Under the pieces are notes generated by a model. That model was not told the origin of the DNA, searched no databases, and saw only the letters and a list, made by a program, of their open reading frames with translations. A stretch of 14,497 nucleotides of DNA, taken from the NCBI GenBank assembly GCA_900549665.1, contig URPH01000035.1, positions 1 to 14,497 on the forward strand, given 5' to 3'. The position numbers and the translations under genes were made by a program. This stretch comes from an uncultured Lachnospiraceae bacterium. Lineage in GTDB: Bacteria > Bacillota > Clostridia > Lachnospirales > Lachnospiraceae. Each line of letters begins with the position of its first letter. Position 1 is the first letter of the stretch. Shown piece after piece: positions 1-5,991 of this stretch.

Positions 1-60
1 GAAATTTTCTCTTGGAATTTTTCAGGGTTGCATTGCTGTTTAGTTTTCAAGGTTCGGATG
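1..60 (-). other. rRNA-operon leader-like sequence (partial)
   Basis: Read leftward, 54 to 38 gives AACCTTGAAAACTAAAC. This resembles the CTTGAAAAC-type element that commonly sits in rRNA operon leaders and 16S-23S spacers of Firmicutes. It lies just downstream of the tRNA-Ser pair, and the window ends before any rRNA sequence. The likely reading is that the tRNAs sit directly upstream of, or inside, an rRNA operon continuing past base 1. The resemblance is from memory and no rRNA base is visible. A small stem (GTTGG/CCAAC, 61-76) separates it from the tRNA. Confidence 0.4.
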
Positions 61-76
61 GTTGGAAATAACCAAC

Positions 77-164
77 GGAGAAGGAGGGATTTGAACCCTC
101 GCGCCGCTATTAACGACCTACTCCCTTTCCAGGGGAGCCCCTTCAACCTCTTGGGTACTTCTCC
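77..164 (-). tRNA. tRNA-Ser(GGA)
   Basis: The reverse complement folds as an 88-nt class II tRNA. The 7-bp acceptor stem is GGAGAAG with CTTCTCC, the T loop is GGTTCAAATCC and there is a long variable arm, as expected for serine. The anticodon stem CTCCC/GGGAG closes the loop CTGGAAA, which gives anticodon GGA (plus-strand bases 128-130, reading UCC/UCU codons). The 3' CCA is not encoded: the bases after the acceptor stem are GTTGGT. RNase Z cleavage and CCA addition would therefore be needed. A36-A37-A38 follow the pattern recognised by MiaA. Confidence 0.97.
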
Positions 165-215
165 AAAAAAGTTGAAAAACTATTTTACCATCTGTATTGA
201 GCTCGGAAGCTCAAC

Positions 216-300
216 GGAGAGGGTGGGATTCGAACCCACGCGCCCTTGCGGACAAACGGTTTTCAAGACCGCCTCGTTATGACCACTTCGATACCTCTCC
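216..300 (-). tRNA. tRNA-Ser(TGA)
   Basis: The reverse complement folds as an 85-nt class II tRNA with acceptor stem GGAGAGG/CCTCTCC, T loop GGTTCGAATCC and a long variable arm. The anticodon loop is CTTGAAA, giving anticodon TGA (plus-strand bases 263-265) for UCA and probably UCG codons. No CCA is encoded. It is transcribed first of the pair, with 51 nt between it and tRNA-Ser(GGA), so both probably come from one precursor made from the promoter at 341-369. Confidence 0.97.
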
Positions 301-340
301 ACTCGTGTCAAGCTGTTGTCTCTCAGCCGACGCAAGTGTT

Positions 341-369
341 ATTCTATCAAAGTTATTTTTTAGAGTCAA
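341..369 (-). promoter_or_regulatory. Promoter of the tRNA-Ser pair
   Basis: On the minus strand TTGACT (369-364), a 17-bp spacer and TAGAAT (346-341) form a near-consensus sigma-A promoter. It lies about 40 bp upstream of the 5' end of tRNA-Ser(TGA), as expected for a stable-RNA gene, and is preceded by AT-rich DNA. It also means the tRNAs need not depend on read-through from ispD. Confidence 0.8.
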
Positions 370-532
370 TAACTTTTTTCAAATTTTTTACAAAATTTTT
401 TATTTTATGATATCCGGCTCCAAAAACATAAATTTGATGTACATTTATCTGCGGTGAAATTTTACCTTCCAACCGACATTCTTCCTGTATTTCAAGGGCC
501 TATCCGTGCGCTAAGCACATAATAATCCGCTA
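370..532. other. AT-rich intergenic region
   Basis: This lies between the end of ispD and the tRNA promoter. It contains runs of T and A (about 371-410) that could act as UP-element-like DNA for the tRNA promoter. A short stem GTGC/GCAC (506-518) follows ispD but has no U tract, so it is not called a terminator. No gene or other signal was seen. Confidence 0.6.
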
Positions 533-1255
533 TCATGGCGCAGAGTTATTTTCGTGTTTCAGAAACACTTCCGCAATCTCAAGATCCTCCGGTGTGGTCA
601 GTTTGATATTCTGATAGCTTCCCTCAACAAATTTCACTTTATGATCGGTAAAGAGCTCTGCCACCATTGCATCATCTGTGATCGCAGCTCCTTTTTCCAA
701 CAGACGCTTTTCTTCCTGCAGAAGCTTTTCATATGCTCCATGTATCAATGGATAAGAAAAGATCTGCGGTGTCTGGATCAGCCACACCCGGTTTCTGTTG
801 GGGGTACTTTCACAGAATCCATTTTCATCACTGATCTTGATCGTATCCTTTACAGGCATACCGACAACACACGCCCCATATTTTACAACAGCCTCCATGC
901 CTCTTTCAATAATAGAAGGATTGGCAAACGGTCTGGCACCATCATGTATCAGGACGTAATCGCAATCTGCTTCTACCGCTCGCAGCCCATAAGCCACGGA
1001 ATGATATCTTTCTTTCCCACCGGTAACGATTGCCCTGACTTTTTGAAAACCATATTTTTTGACAATGTTTTCCCTGCAGTAATCCTGCATCCCATCACCG
1101 GTCACCAGAATCACATCATCAACCAGACTTTCTTCAAAATTTTTCAGAGAATAATAAAGAACAGGCTTTCCGTCCAAAAGCAGAAACTGCTTTGCCACAT
1201 CAGAACCCATTCTTTTTCCCTGCCCTGCAGCCAGTACAATGGCAGTTGTTTTCAT
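533..1255 (-). CDS. ispD: 2-C-methyl-D-erythritol 4-phosphate cytidylyltransferase
   Basis: This enzyme of the MEP isoprenoid pathway transfers CMP from CTP to 2-C-methyl-D-erythritol 4-phosphate in the cytoplasm. The 240-aa protein has normal family length and every signature. The CTP-binding loop AAGQGKRMG is at 9-17 with K22 just after it. ERYHSV is at 82-87, HDGARP at 104-109 (D105 and R108 contact CTP and metal), KDT at 136-138 and R156 in NRNRVW. TPQIF is at 162-166, TDD at 193-195 and NIKLTTPED at 216-224 (K218). It starts with ATG. The upstream SD is weak (GGA in GGACTGGATAT), and a hairpin with a possible 8-codon leader ORF overlaps the start. It is last in the leftward gene group, 62 nt after tsaD. 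No ispF follows, so the other MEP genes lie elsewhere. Confidence 0.96.
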   Translation of the reverse strand: MKTTAIVLAAGQGKRMGSDVAKQFLLLDGKPVLYYSLKNFEESLVDDVILVTGDGMQDYCRENIVKKYGFQKVRAIVTGGKERYHSVAYGLRAVEADCDYVLIHDGARPFANPSIIERGMEAVVKYGACVVGMPVKDTIKISDENGFCESTPNRNRVWLIQTPQIFSYPLIHGAYEKLLQEEKRLLEKGAAITDDAMVAELFTDHKVKFVEGSYQNIKLTTPEDLEIAEVFLKHENNSAP

Positions 1256-1286
1256 ATATCCAGTCCGGATCTGTCCATGACAGATC
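1252..1286 (-). promoter_or_regulatory. Hairpin and possible 8-codon leader ORF before ispD
   Basis: A perfect 8-bp inverted repeat GATCTGTC/GACAGATC (1268-1275 and 1279-1286) with a 3-base loop lies directly upstream of ispD. On the mRNA the loop is ATG, which opens a reading frame MDRSGLDI. Its TGA (1254-1252) overlaps the ispD ATG as ATGA. An AAAGGA lies upstream but at a long spacing. There is no U tract on the leftward transcript, so it is not a terminator for tsaD. A role in translational coupling is inference only. Confidence 0.35.
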
Positions 1287-1317
1287 TTTTTCCTTTCTTT
1301 CTTCTACAATATTAGTC

Positions 1318-2340
1318 CTAGCGCTCGCCCAGCTTCAGATTGGGAATCGCATTAAGATCCCAGCCACTGCGCGTTCCCTGCATATATTCATAATATCCGG
1401 CAGCACCGATCATAGCCGCATTGTCCGTACAAAGAATCGGGCTTGGGCAATAAAATTCCACTCCGTTTTCTTTGCATGCTTTTTCAAATGCAGCACGTAA
1501 TGCCGAGTTGGAAGCTACTCCACCCGCTATTGCCAGCTTTTTAAAGCCATATGTTTGTACACCGGTCATGGCATGCTCTACCAGTACATCTACAACTGCC
1601 TTTTGGAAGGAAGCTGCCACATCTGCCGCAGGAACCGGCTCGTGCTTCATTTCGCAGGAATTGATATAGTTGAGAACCGCTGATTTTAGCCCACTGAAGC
1701 TGAAATCATATTCGCTGCCTTCCACCTTTGCTCTCGGAAAATGAATGGCATCCGGGTTGCCTTCTTTGGACACTTTATCAATCTTGGGACCGCCCGGATA
1801 ACCGAGTCCGATCGCGCGTGCCACCTTGTCAAAGGCCTCTCCGGCAGCATCATCCCTGGTTGCTCCAAGAATCTGATACTTTCCATAATCCTCTACTACC
1901 ACCAGATGCGTATGTCCTCCTGATACAACCAGACACGCAAACGGCGGCTCAAGCTCTTTATGCTCGATATAATTGGCACTGATATGCCCCTCAATATGAT
2001 GGACTCCGACCAGCGGTTTGCCAAGCGCAAATGCAAGAGATTTGGCAAAAGAGACTCCTACCAGCAATGCTCCCACAAGGCCCGGTCCATAAGTCACGGC
2101 AATCGCTGTGATCTGATCCATGGTCATTTCGGCGTCCTTTAGTGCCTGTTCCACAACCTGATTGATTTTTTCAATGTGCTTTCTGGAGGCAATTTCAGGT
2201 ACAACACCTCCATAAAGTGTATGTAGGTCAATCTGGGATGAGATTACGTTGCTCAAAACCTCACGACCGTTTTTTACAACAGAGGCTGCTGTTTCATCAC
2301 ACGAACTTTCAATTCCCAAAATATAAATATCTTCTGTCAC
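1318..2340 (-). CDS. tsaD: tRNA N6-adenosine threonylcarbamoyltransferase TsaD
   Basis: TsaD (Kae1/Qri7/YgjD family) transfers the threonylcarbamoyl group from TC-AMP to A37 of ANN-decoding tRNAs, working with TsaB and TsaE. The 340-aa protein carries the ASKHA-fold signatures. IESSCDETA is at 10-18, the metal-binding HIEGH at 115-119, SGGHT at 140-144 and DDAAGEAFDK at 163-172. FSFSGLK is at 213-219, AGGVASN at 272-278 and CTDNAAM at 304-310. The start is GTG, supported by AGGAAG 7 nt upstream and by the conserved N-terminus. tsaB and tsaE are in the same strand group upstream. The gene is preceded by an intergenic hairpin (2373-2396) and followed by ispD. Nothing is missing or truncated. 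Confidence 0.97.
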   Translation of the reverse strand: MTEDIYILGIESSCDETAASVVKNGREVLSNVISSQIDLHTLYGGVVPEIASRKHIEKINQVVEQALKDAEMTMDQITAIAVTYGPGLVGALLVGVSFAKSLAFALGKPLVGVHHIEGHISANYIEHKELEPPFACLVVSGGHTHLVVVEDYGKYQILGATRDDAAGEAFDKVARAIGLGYPGGPKIDKVSKEGNPDAIHFPRAKVEGSEYDFSFSGLKSAVLNYINSCEMKHEPVPAADVAASFQKAVVDVLVEHAMTGVQTYGFKKLAIAGGVASNSALRAAFEKACKENGVEFYCPSPILCTDNAAMIGAAGYYEYMQGTRSGWDLNAIPNLKLGER

Positions 2341-2372
2341 AATTCCACTTCCTGTTTTTATATAATGATATC

Positions 2373-2396
2373 AGGGTCAAAAGGTATTTTGCCCCT
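2373..2396. repeat. Intergenic hairpin, copy 1 (REP-like)
   Basis: Plus-strand AGGG-T-CAAAA-GGTA-TTTTG-C-CCCT folds into 4 + 5 base pairs around one T/C mismatch with a 4-base loop. It fills the 63-nt gap between the DUF6715-like gene and tsaD, beside the palindrome GATATC (2367-2372). It has no U tract on either side. A shorter relative with the same mismatch lies at 4208-4225. It may be a dispersed palindromic repeat or a mRNA-stabilising stem; the family is not identified. Confidence 0.5.
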
Positions 2397-2403
2397 AACT
2401 TGA

Positions 2404-3000
2404 TCACTCACTCGTCTGCTTATTGGGATTAACCGCCTTCCAGCCGTAAATCTTGTAGTGTGAATCCTCGTCTTTTCTTAAAATAAAACAAAGCGTTGTC
2501 TGATAAAGCAGTCCATCCTGCTTGATATCATAAACACAGTACAGACGGGCACACTCATGTCCATCCTTTTCAAAGGTTTCAACATCCAGACTGGACGAAG
2601 GAGCAAAGCTCGATATCGTTCGTCCGCTTTCCTTAAAAGCCTCAACATCTGACTTTAATAAGTCCAGATATGTTTCCTCTTTTTGATTGTTTACCAGCTC
2701 ATCATCATAGATTTCGCGCATTCTCAGGCCAAGAGCCTGCAGTTCCTCATCGGTGTGTTCTTCATTGTAAAAGCACTCCGTGATCTCACTGAAGTACTTA
2801 ACTACTTCTCGCGGTGTCGGCGGATAATTGGTCTGAAGATCACGACTGAGTACTCTCTCGCTTTCCGTCATGGTCTCAACATCTGTTTCCTCTGATCCGG
2901 CCGGTGTATTCCGGTTGGACAGATAAAAATAATAGCCGAGAACCAATGCCACCAAAACGATGATCAGCACGATTTTTCTGGTCCCCTTAATCTTTTTCAT
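2404..3000 (-). CDS. Membrane-anchored protein of unknown function (DUF6715-like)
   Basis: This 198-aa protein has a basic N-terminus and one hydrophobic segment at about 9-27, then an acidic linker (about 31-50) and a soluble extracytoplasmic domain of about 145 residues. This suggests an N-terminal signal anchor with the domain outside the membrane. No lipobox follows the hydrophobic segment and no catalytic motif is recognised. The overall form matches Lachnospiraceae proteins that I recall as DUF6715, an assignment made from memory. The start is ATG with AGGAAG 8 nt upstream, inside the end of rnz. Only 3 nt separate it from the rnz stop, so the two are very probably co-transcribed. A link to tRNA processing rests on position alone. 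Confidence 0.75.
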   Translation of the reverse strand: MKKIKGTRKIVLIIVLVALVLGYYFYLSNRNTPAGSEETDVETMTESERVLSRDLQTNYPPTPREVVKYFSEITECFYNEEHTDEELQALGLRMREIYDDELVNNQKEETYLDLLKSDVEAFKESGRTISSFAPSSSLDVETFEKDGHECARLYCVYDIKQDGLLYQTTLCFILRKDEDSHYKIYGWKAVNPNKQTSE

Positions 3001-3003
3001 ATG

Positions 3004-3915
3004 TCATTCTTCCTCAAAACAAAGCTCCACAGTCTTCCCATCCCGGGCCGCATGAGCACGCGGAAAGATCTTTTTAACATCCCTCATGTATTCTTCGGGA
3101 CGCGTCAGGGACGGACTATAGTGCGTAAGCCAAAGCTCCTTAGGGTCTGCTTTTGCAGCAATCGTCGCAGCTTCTTCAAACATCATATGTCTGTGTTCTT
3201 TGGCCTTGGCAAGCTTTTCCCTTTCACCATACATACCTTCCAGAATCAACAAATCTGTATCTGCCGCATATTTTTCGATCAGGGGCGTCGGTCTGGTATC
3301 AGTACAATAAGTGACACTGATCCCACGGCGATCCTCCCCCATGACCATATCCGGCGTATAAAAGCAGCCTTCATATTCGACACTTTCACCGTGCTGCAGA
3401 CGATTCCAACAGGCAACCGGAATATTTTGTTCCTTGGCACGGTCAACTTGAAATTTGCCGTTCCGCTCAACAGAAATACGGTAGCCATAGCAGATCACAT
3501 TGTGGCAGACTTTAAATGCATCAATATGAAAGCCCTCAAACTGAAAGCGTTCTTCATCCTGTGTAATTTCTTTGAATACAATCGGAAAAGGAAGCTCCGG
3601 CGCGATCACACGCAGCGAGTTGACAACTCTCTCCAGTCCCTTGGGACCGATCATCAGAAGCGGGCTGGTGCGTTCGGCATTGCCCATGGTAAGAAGCATT
3701 CCCGGCAGGCCGCTGATATGATCAGCATGATAGTGTGTAAAACACATAATATCAATCGGTTTAGGGCTCCATCCCTTTTCCTTCATTGCGATCTGGGTAC
3801 CTTCTCCGCAATCAATCAATATACTTTGTCCATTATACCTTGCCATCATTGATGTCAGGTAGCGATATGGTAACGGCATCATTCCGCCTGTTCCAAGAAG
3901 GCACACGTCCAACAT
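3004..3915 (-). CDS. rnz: Ribonuclease Z
   Basis: RNase Z is the metallo-beta-lactamase-fold endonuclease that cuts tRNA precursors lacking an encoded CCA just after the discriminator base. The 303-aa protein has the family's short-form length. The metal-binding set is visible: H61, H63, D65 and H66 in THYHADH, H138, D206 in YCTDT, and H265 in LTHYS. The N-terminal LGTGG and LIDCGEGTQ (33-41) are typical. Residues about 150-200 correspond to the exosite arm that grips the tRNA elbow. THYHADH replaces the more common HxHGDH with alanine, which is acceptable in the fold. The ATG follows the stop of the upstream CxxC protein with no gap, with CGGAG 9 nt upstream. The two tRNA-Ser genes in this window lack CCA and are predicted substrates. 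Confidence 0.94.
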   Translation of the reverse strand: MLDVCLLGTGGMMPLPYRYLTSMMARYNGQSILIDCGEGTQIAMKEKGWSPKPIDIMCFTHYHADHISGLPGMLLTMGNAERTSPLLMIGPKGLERVVNSLRVIAPELPFPIVFKEITQDEERFQFEGFHIDAFKVCHNVICYGYRISVERNGKFQVDRAKEQNIPVACWNRLQHGESVEYEGCFYTPDMVMGEDRRGISVTYCTDTRPTPLIEKYAADTDLLILEGMYGEREKLAKAKEHRHMMFEEAATIAAKADPKELWLTHYSPSLTRPEEYMRDVKKIFPRAHAARDGKTVELCFEEE

Positions 3916-4155
3916 TTATATAAGCTCCGTTTCCTCTTTTTTTGATGGTGGAATCCGAAATGTGCCGACCAGCTCATCATAACACTGCTCACACAGATCC
4001 CACTTGTGATGTTCCCCGTCTTTTCGGGAAAAATATCCAAAAACCTGGTCTGCTCCAAAACAACCTGCCCGAAGCATCCCATTTTCCACAGGCATTTCTC
4101 TTCCGCATTTGTTGCAGAAAACCTTTTTTAAAATATGATTGTCAAATTCTCTCAT
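3916..4155 (-). CDS. Small CxxC/CxxC zinc-ribbon-like protein
   Basis: This 79-aa protein of unknown function has two cysteine pairs, C14-C17 (FCNKCGRE) and C55-C58 (LCEQCYDEL), about 38 residues apart. C32, H49 and H50 lie between them. The spacing fits a zinc ribbon or treble-clef-like fold, though metal binding is inferred. No membrane segment or signal peptide is present. The start is ATG with AAAGGA about 9 nt upstream. Its TAA abuts the ATG of rnz with no spacer, so the rnz SD lies within this gene and the two are probably translationally coupled. Similar short proteins are recalled from Lachnospiraceae as hypothetical. An RNA-binding role beside RNase Z is possible but unproven. Confidence 0.8.
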   Translation of the reverse strand: MREFDNHILKKVFCNKCGREMPVENGMLRAGCFGADQVFGYFSRKDGEHHKWDLCEQCYDELVGTFRIPPSKKEETELI

Positions 4156-4207
4156 CTGTCATGTTCCTTTCCGTTTTCCGATGCGTATAAAATCCAACTA
4201 TCCTGTC

Positions 4208-4225
4208 GGTCAGAGCATTTTGCCC
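4208..4225. repeat. Intergenic hairpin, copy 2 (degenerate)
   Basis: Plus-strand GGTCAGAGCATTTTGCCC aligns to copy 1 at 2374-2394 (GGGTCAAAAGGTATTTTGCCC) with a few changes. It keeps the same T/C mismatch (4210, 4223) and a 4-bp inner stem with one G-U pair. It lies in the 154-nt gap between rimI and the CxxC protein. The shared architecture suggests a dispersed repeat, but two copies are weak evidence. Confidence 0.3.
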
Positions 4226-4284
4226 TGTCAAGCAGTTAGTCATTGCTAATTATCTTGATTATACAGGAACATGTATCTATATCC

Positions 4285-4305
4285 TAGCGGTAATGTTTAC
4301 CGTTA
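4285..4305 (-). other. Hairpin directly after rimI
   Basis: CGGTAA/TTACCG (4288-4293 and 4297-4302) is a perfect 6-bp stem with a 3-base loop. After one mismatch it is extended by two A-T pairs. It begins 4 nt after the rimI stop codon on the leftward transcript. No run of U follows, so it is a weak terminator at best and could instead protect the mRNA end. The -10-like TATAAT at 4263-4258 just beyond it has no recognisable -35. A new transcript starting here for the CxxC protein and rnz is possible but unsupported. Confidence 0.35.
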
Positions 4306-4309
4306 ATGT

Positions 4310-4759
4310 CTATCTTTTCCACATGATGACAGCGTCTTCCGTGGGCTTTTCATAGAAGTTTTTGCGGATTCCTTCTGAAACAAATCCCAGCTTTTCATAC
4401 AAAGCGACTGCTGCCGCATTGGACCTTCGCACCTCCAGTGTAGTATACAGATACCCTCTCTGTATCAGTCCGTCCAAAAGCTGTCTGACCATCTGCTCTC
4501 CGATGCCGCCACGGCGATACGCCTCGGTCACAGCGACCTGATTGATATCCGCTTCATCACACACTCCATAAGCTCCACAGTATCCGACAACCCTGTCATC
4601 TGCTACTGCGACAATATAATATGCGTCGTTTTTTTGAAGTGCATCCACAAAGCCCTGTTTTGACCACGGCACGCTAAAGCATTCCTTTTCAATCTCTACC
4701 ACGGTATCAAGGTCATCCATGGTCATTTCGCGGATCATAATCTCATTATCTGGAAGCAT
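4310..4759 (-). CDS. rimI: Ribosomal-protein-alanine N-acetyltransferase
   Basis: RimI is a GNAT-family enzyme that acetylates the N-terminal alanine of ribosomal protein S18 using acetyl-CoA. The 149-aa product has the family length. The acetyl-CoA loop RRGGIG is at 82-87 after the NQVAVTEAYR strand. LEVRRSN is at 108-114, the ALYEKLGF segment at 119-126 (Y121), and the C-terminal YEKPTEDAVIMWK is typical of RimI. I chose the ATG at 4759: GGAG lies 7 nt upstream and the family N-terminus begins here. A longer frame to 4822 exists but runs deep into tsaB. The gene overlaps the end of tsaB by 14 nt in another frame, the classic tsaB-rimI arrangement, which suggests coupled translation. Confidence 0.93.
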   Translation of the reverse strand: MLPDNEIMIREMTMDDLDTVVEIEKECFSVPWSKQGFVDALQKNDAYYIVAVADDRVVGYCGAYGVCDEADINQVAVTEAYRRGGIGEQMVRQLLDGLIQRGYLYTTLEVRRSNAAAVALYEKLGFVSEGIRKNFYEKPTEDAVIMWKR

Positions 4760-5477
4760 TTTCTTTCTCCATGCGTTCTCTTTCAGCCTGCGATAAGCGC
4801 AGATATTCCGGCTTGTGCTCATAGGCCTTTACAAGGCGGCCTTCTTTGGCATATTGCAATGCCAGAACCGCAACTGCACCCGCATGCTGTCTGTTGCAGT
4901 TAGCCGGTGCGAATCCAAACGGAACAGAAAGCTCTGTCCGGATGGCTTCTTTCTGGATTGGCACAGCATCACCCAGAAACATGACCGGACGCCCCAGTTC
5001 ATTTAATTCCCGGATAACGGTATGCATATCCTCTACAAATTGTGGTTTTTCTATTTTAAATACAAAGCCGTTTTCTTCTCCGTCCTTCCACTCAAAGGAG
5101 TAGAAGCCGGAATAAACCTGATTGCGTCTGGCATCCATGATCGGACATATGATGCCGTCAAAGCCTAAAAGCTGGTAAGCCATGGCATCCATGGTCGGTA
5201 TCTCCGCAATAGGAAGATCCAAAGCCTCTGCAAGCCCCTTGGCGGTTGCCGAGCCGATACGAAGCCCGGTAAACGAGCCCGGTCCTGCTGCCACAGCCAC
5301 AACATCCACTGTCGAAAGATCCAGCTCGATCATTTCTTTTACTTCATTTAACATAGGAAGCAACGTCTGCGAATGTGTCTTTTTGTAATCAATCGTATAC
5401 TCTCCAATCAGGCGGTCATCTTCGATAACTGCCACACTTGCCACGAGACCGGAACTGTCTATTGCAAGAATCTTCAT
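4746..5477 (-). CDS. tsaB: tRNA threonylcarbamoyladenosine biosynthesis protein TsaB
   Basis: TsaB (YeaZ) is the non-catalytic ASKHA-fold partner that dimerises with TsaD and carries TsaE in the bacterial t6A37 complex. The 243-aa protein starts MKILAIDSSG and has THSQ at 34-37. The hallmark GPGSFTGLR is at 65-73, and the following helix GSATAKGLAEAL forms the TsaD contact surface in known structures. DARRNQVY (about 116-123) is a further family motif. The ATG has AGGTGA 6 nt upstream. It follows tsaE by 21 nt and overlaps rimI by 14 nt. The C-terminal PEYLRLSQAER is the usual TsaB ending, so the gene is intact. Confidence 0.96.
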   Translation of the reverse strand: MKILAIDSSGLVASVAVIEDDRLIGEYTIDYKKTHSQTLLPMLNEVKEMIELDLSTVDVVAVAAGPGSFTGLRIGSATAKGLAEALDLPIAEIPTMDAMAYQLLGFDGIICPIMDARRNQVYSGFYSFEWKDGEENGFVFKIEKPQFVEDMHTVIRELNELGRPVMFLGDAVPIQKEAIRTELSVPFGFAPANCNRQHAGAVAVLALQYAKEGRLVKAYEHKPEYLRLSQAERERMEKENASR

Positions 5478-5498
5478 AAATATTCACCTGTTTATTCT

Positions 5499-5954
5499 TT
5501 ATTTTTCACCCGCCGTCTTTTTCTTATCTGACGGATCGGTAATCGTAATCTTACGATAATCAAAGCCTTTTTCCAGATCTTTTTCTATTGTAACCCAGCG
5601 TGTCTCATCGGGCATGATATCCCGGATAAGATCAGCCCACTCCACGAAGGAGACTCCTTCTCCGTAAAAGCAGTCTTCATATCCGATTTCATCCATTTCC
5701 TCCGGGTCGCCGATCCGGTACACATCAAAGTGATAAAAAGGCAGTCTGCCCTCATCATAAACCTGCAGTATCGTAAACGTCGGACTGTTGACCGGCTCTG
5801 TGATACCAAGCCCGGCTGCCACTCCCTGCGTAAACACCGTCTTTCCGACACCAAGATCTCCAATCAGAGCGTATACCTCTCCCGCCTTGGCATTTTGGCC
5901 GATCTTAAAACCACACTGATATGTTTCTTTGGGTTGAAATGTTTCTATTATCAT
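5499..5954 (-). CDS. tsaE: tRNA threonylcarbamoyladenosine biosynthesis ATPase TsaE
   Basis: TsaE (YjeE) is the small P-loop ATPase that resets the TsaB-TsaD complex during t6A37 synthesis. The 151-aa protein has Walker A GDLGVGKT at 32-39, the switch-like VNSPTFT at 55-61, HFDVYR at 75-80 and EWAD at 105-108, all typical. The start ATG has only a very poor SD (TTTAAG). An in-frame TGA lies 6 nt upstream, so no longer product is possible. A seven-codon frame with AAAGGA ends just before it and might feed ribosomes to this start. The neighbours tsaB (21 nt downstream) and the YcxB-like gene (37 nt upstream) point to one operon. Confidence 0.96.
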   Translation of the reverse strand: MIIETFQPKETYQCGFKIGQNAKAGEVYALIGDLGVGKTVFTQGVAAGLGITEPVNSPTFTILQVYDEGRLPFYHFDVYRIGDPEEMDEIGYEDCFYGEGVSFVEWADLIRDIMPDETRWVTIEKDLEKGFDYRKITITDPSDKKKTAGEK

Positions 5955-5960
5955 CTTAAA

Positions 5961-5984
5961 TCAATCGGCAAATACTTTTGCCAT
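5961..5984 (-). other. Seven-codon frame ahead of tsaE
   Basis: On the leftward strand ATG (5984-5982) opens MAKVFAD and ends with TGA at 5963-5961, in the same frame as tsaE and 6 nt before its ATG. AAAGGA lies only 3 nt before the ATG, closer than ideal. It may be a translated leader that couples the YcxB-like gene to tsaE, a relic of a longer start, or chance. Confidence 0.2.
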
Positions 5985-5991
5985 TATTCCT

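Noticed and set aside
28..457. Two overlapping rightward open frames across the tRNA genes, with peptides reading RRDLNPRAA and WDSNPRA.
   Set aside because: They are antisense translations of tRNA-Ser T arms and acceptor stems, a well-known source of false proteins. No RBS supports them.
554..1315. 253-codon rightward frame opposite ispD.
   Set aside because: The complementary strand encodes a complete, motif-perfect IspD. The antisense frame has no recognisable domain and no RBS.
3001..3852. 283-codon rightward frame opposite rnz.
   Set aside because: It is a shadow of the RNase Z gene, whose metal ligands fix the correct strand and frame.
4226..4231. Perfect TTGACA on the minus strand before the CxxC protein gene.
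   Set aside because: No -10-like hexamer lies 16-18 bp downstream, and the TATAAT nearby (4258-4263) is on the wrong side of it.
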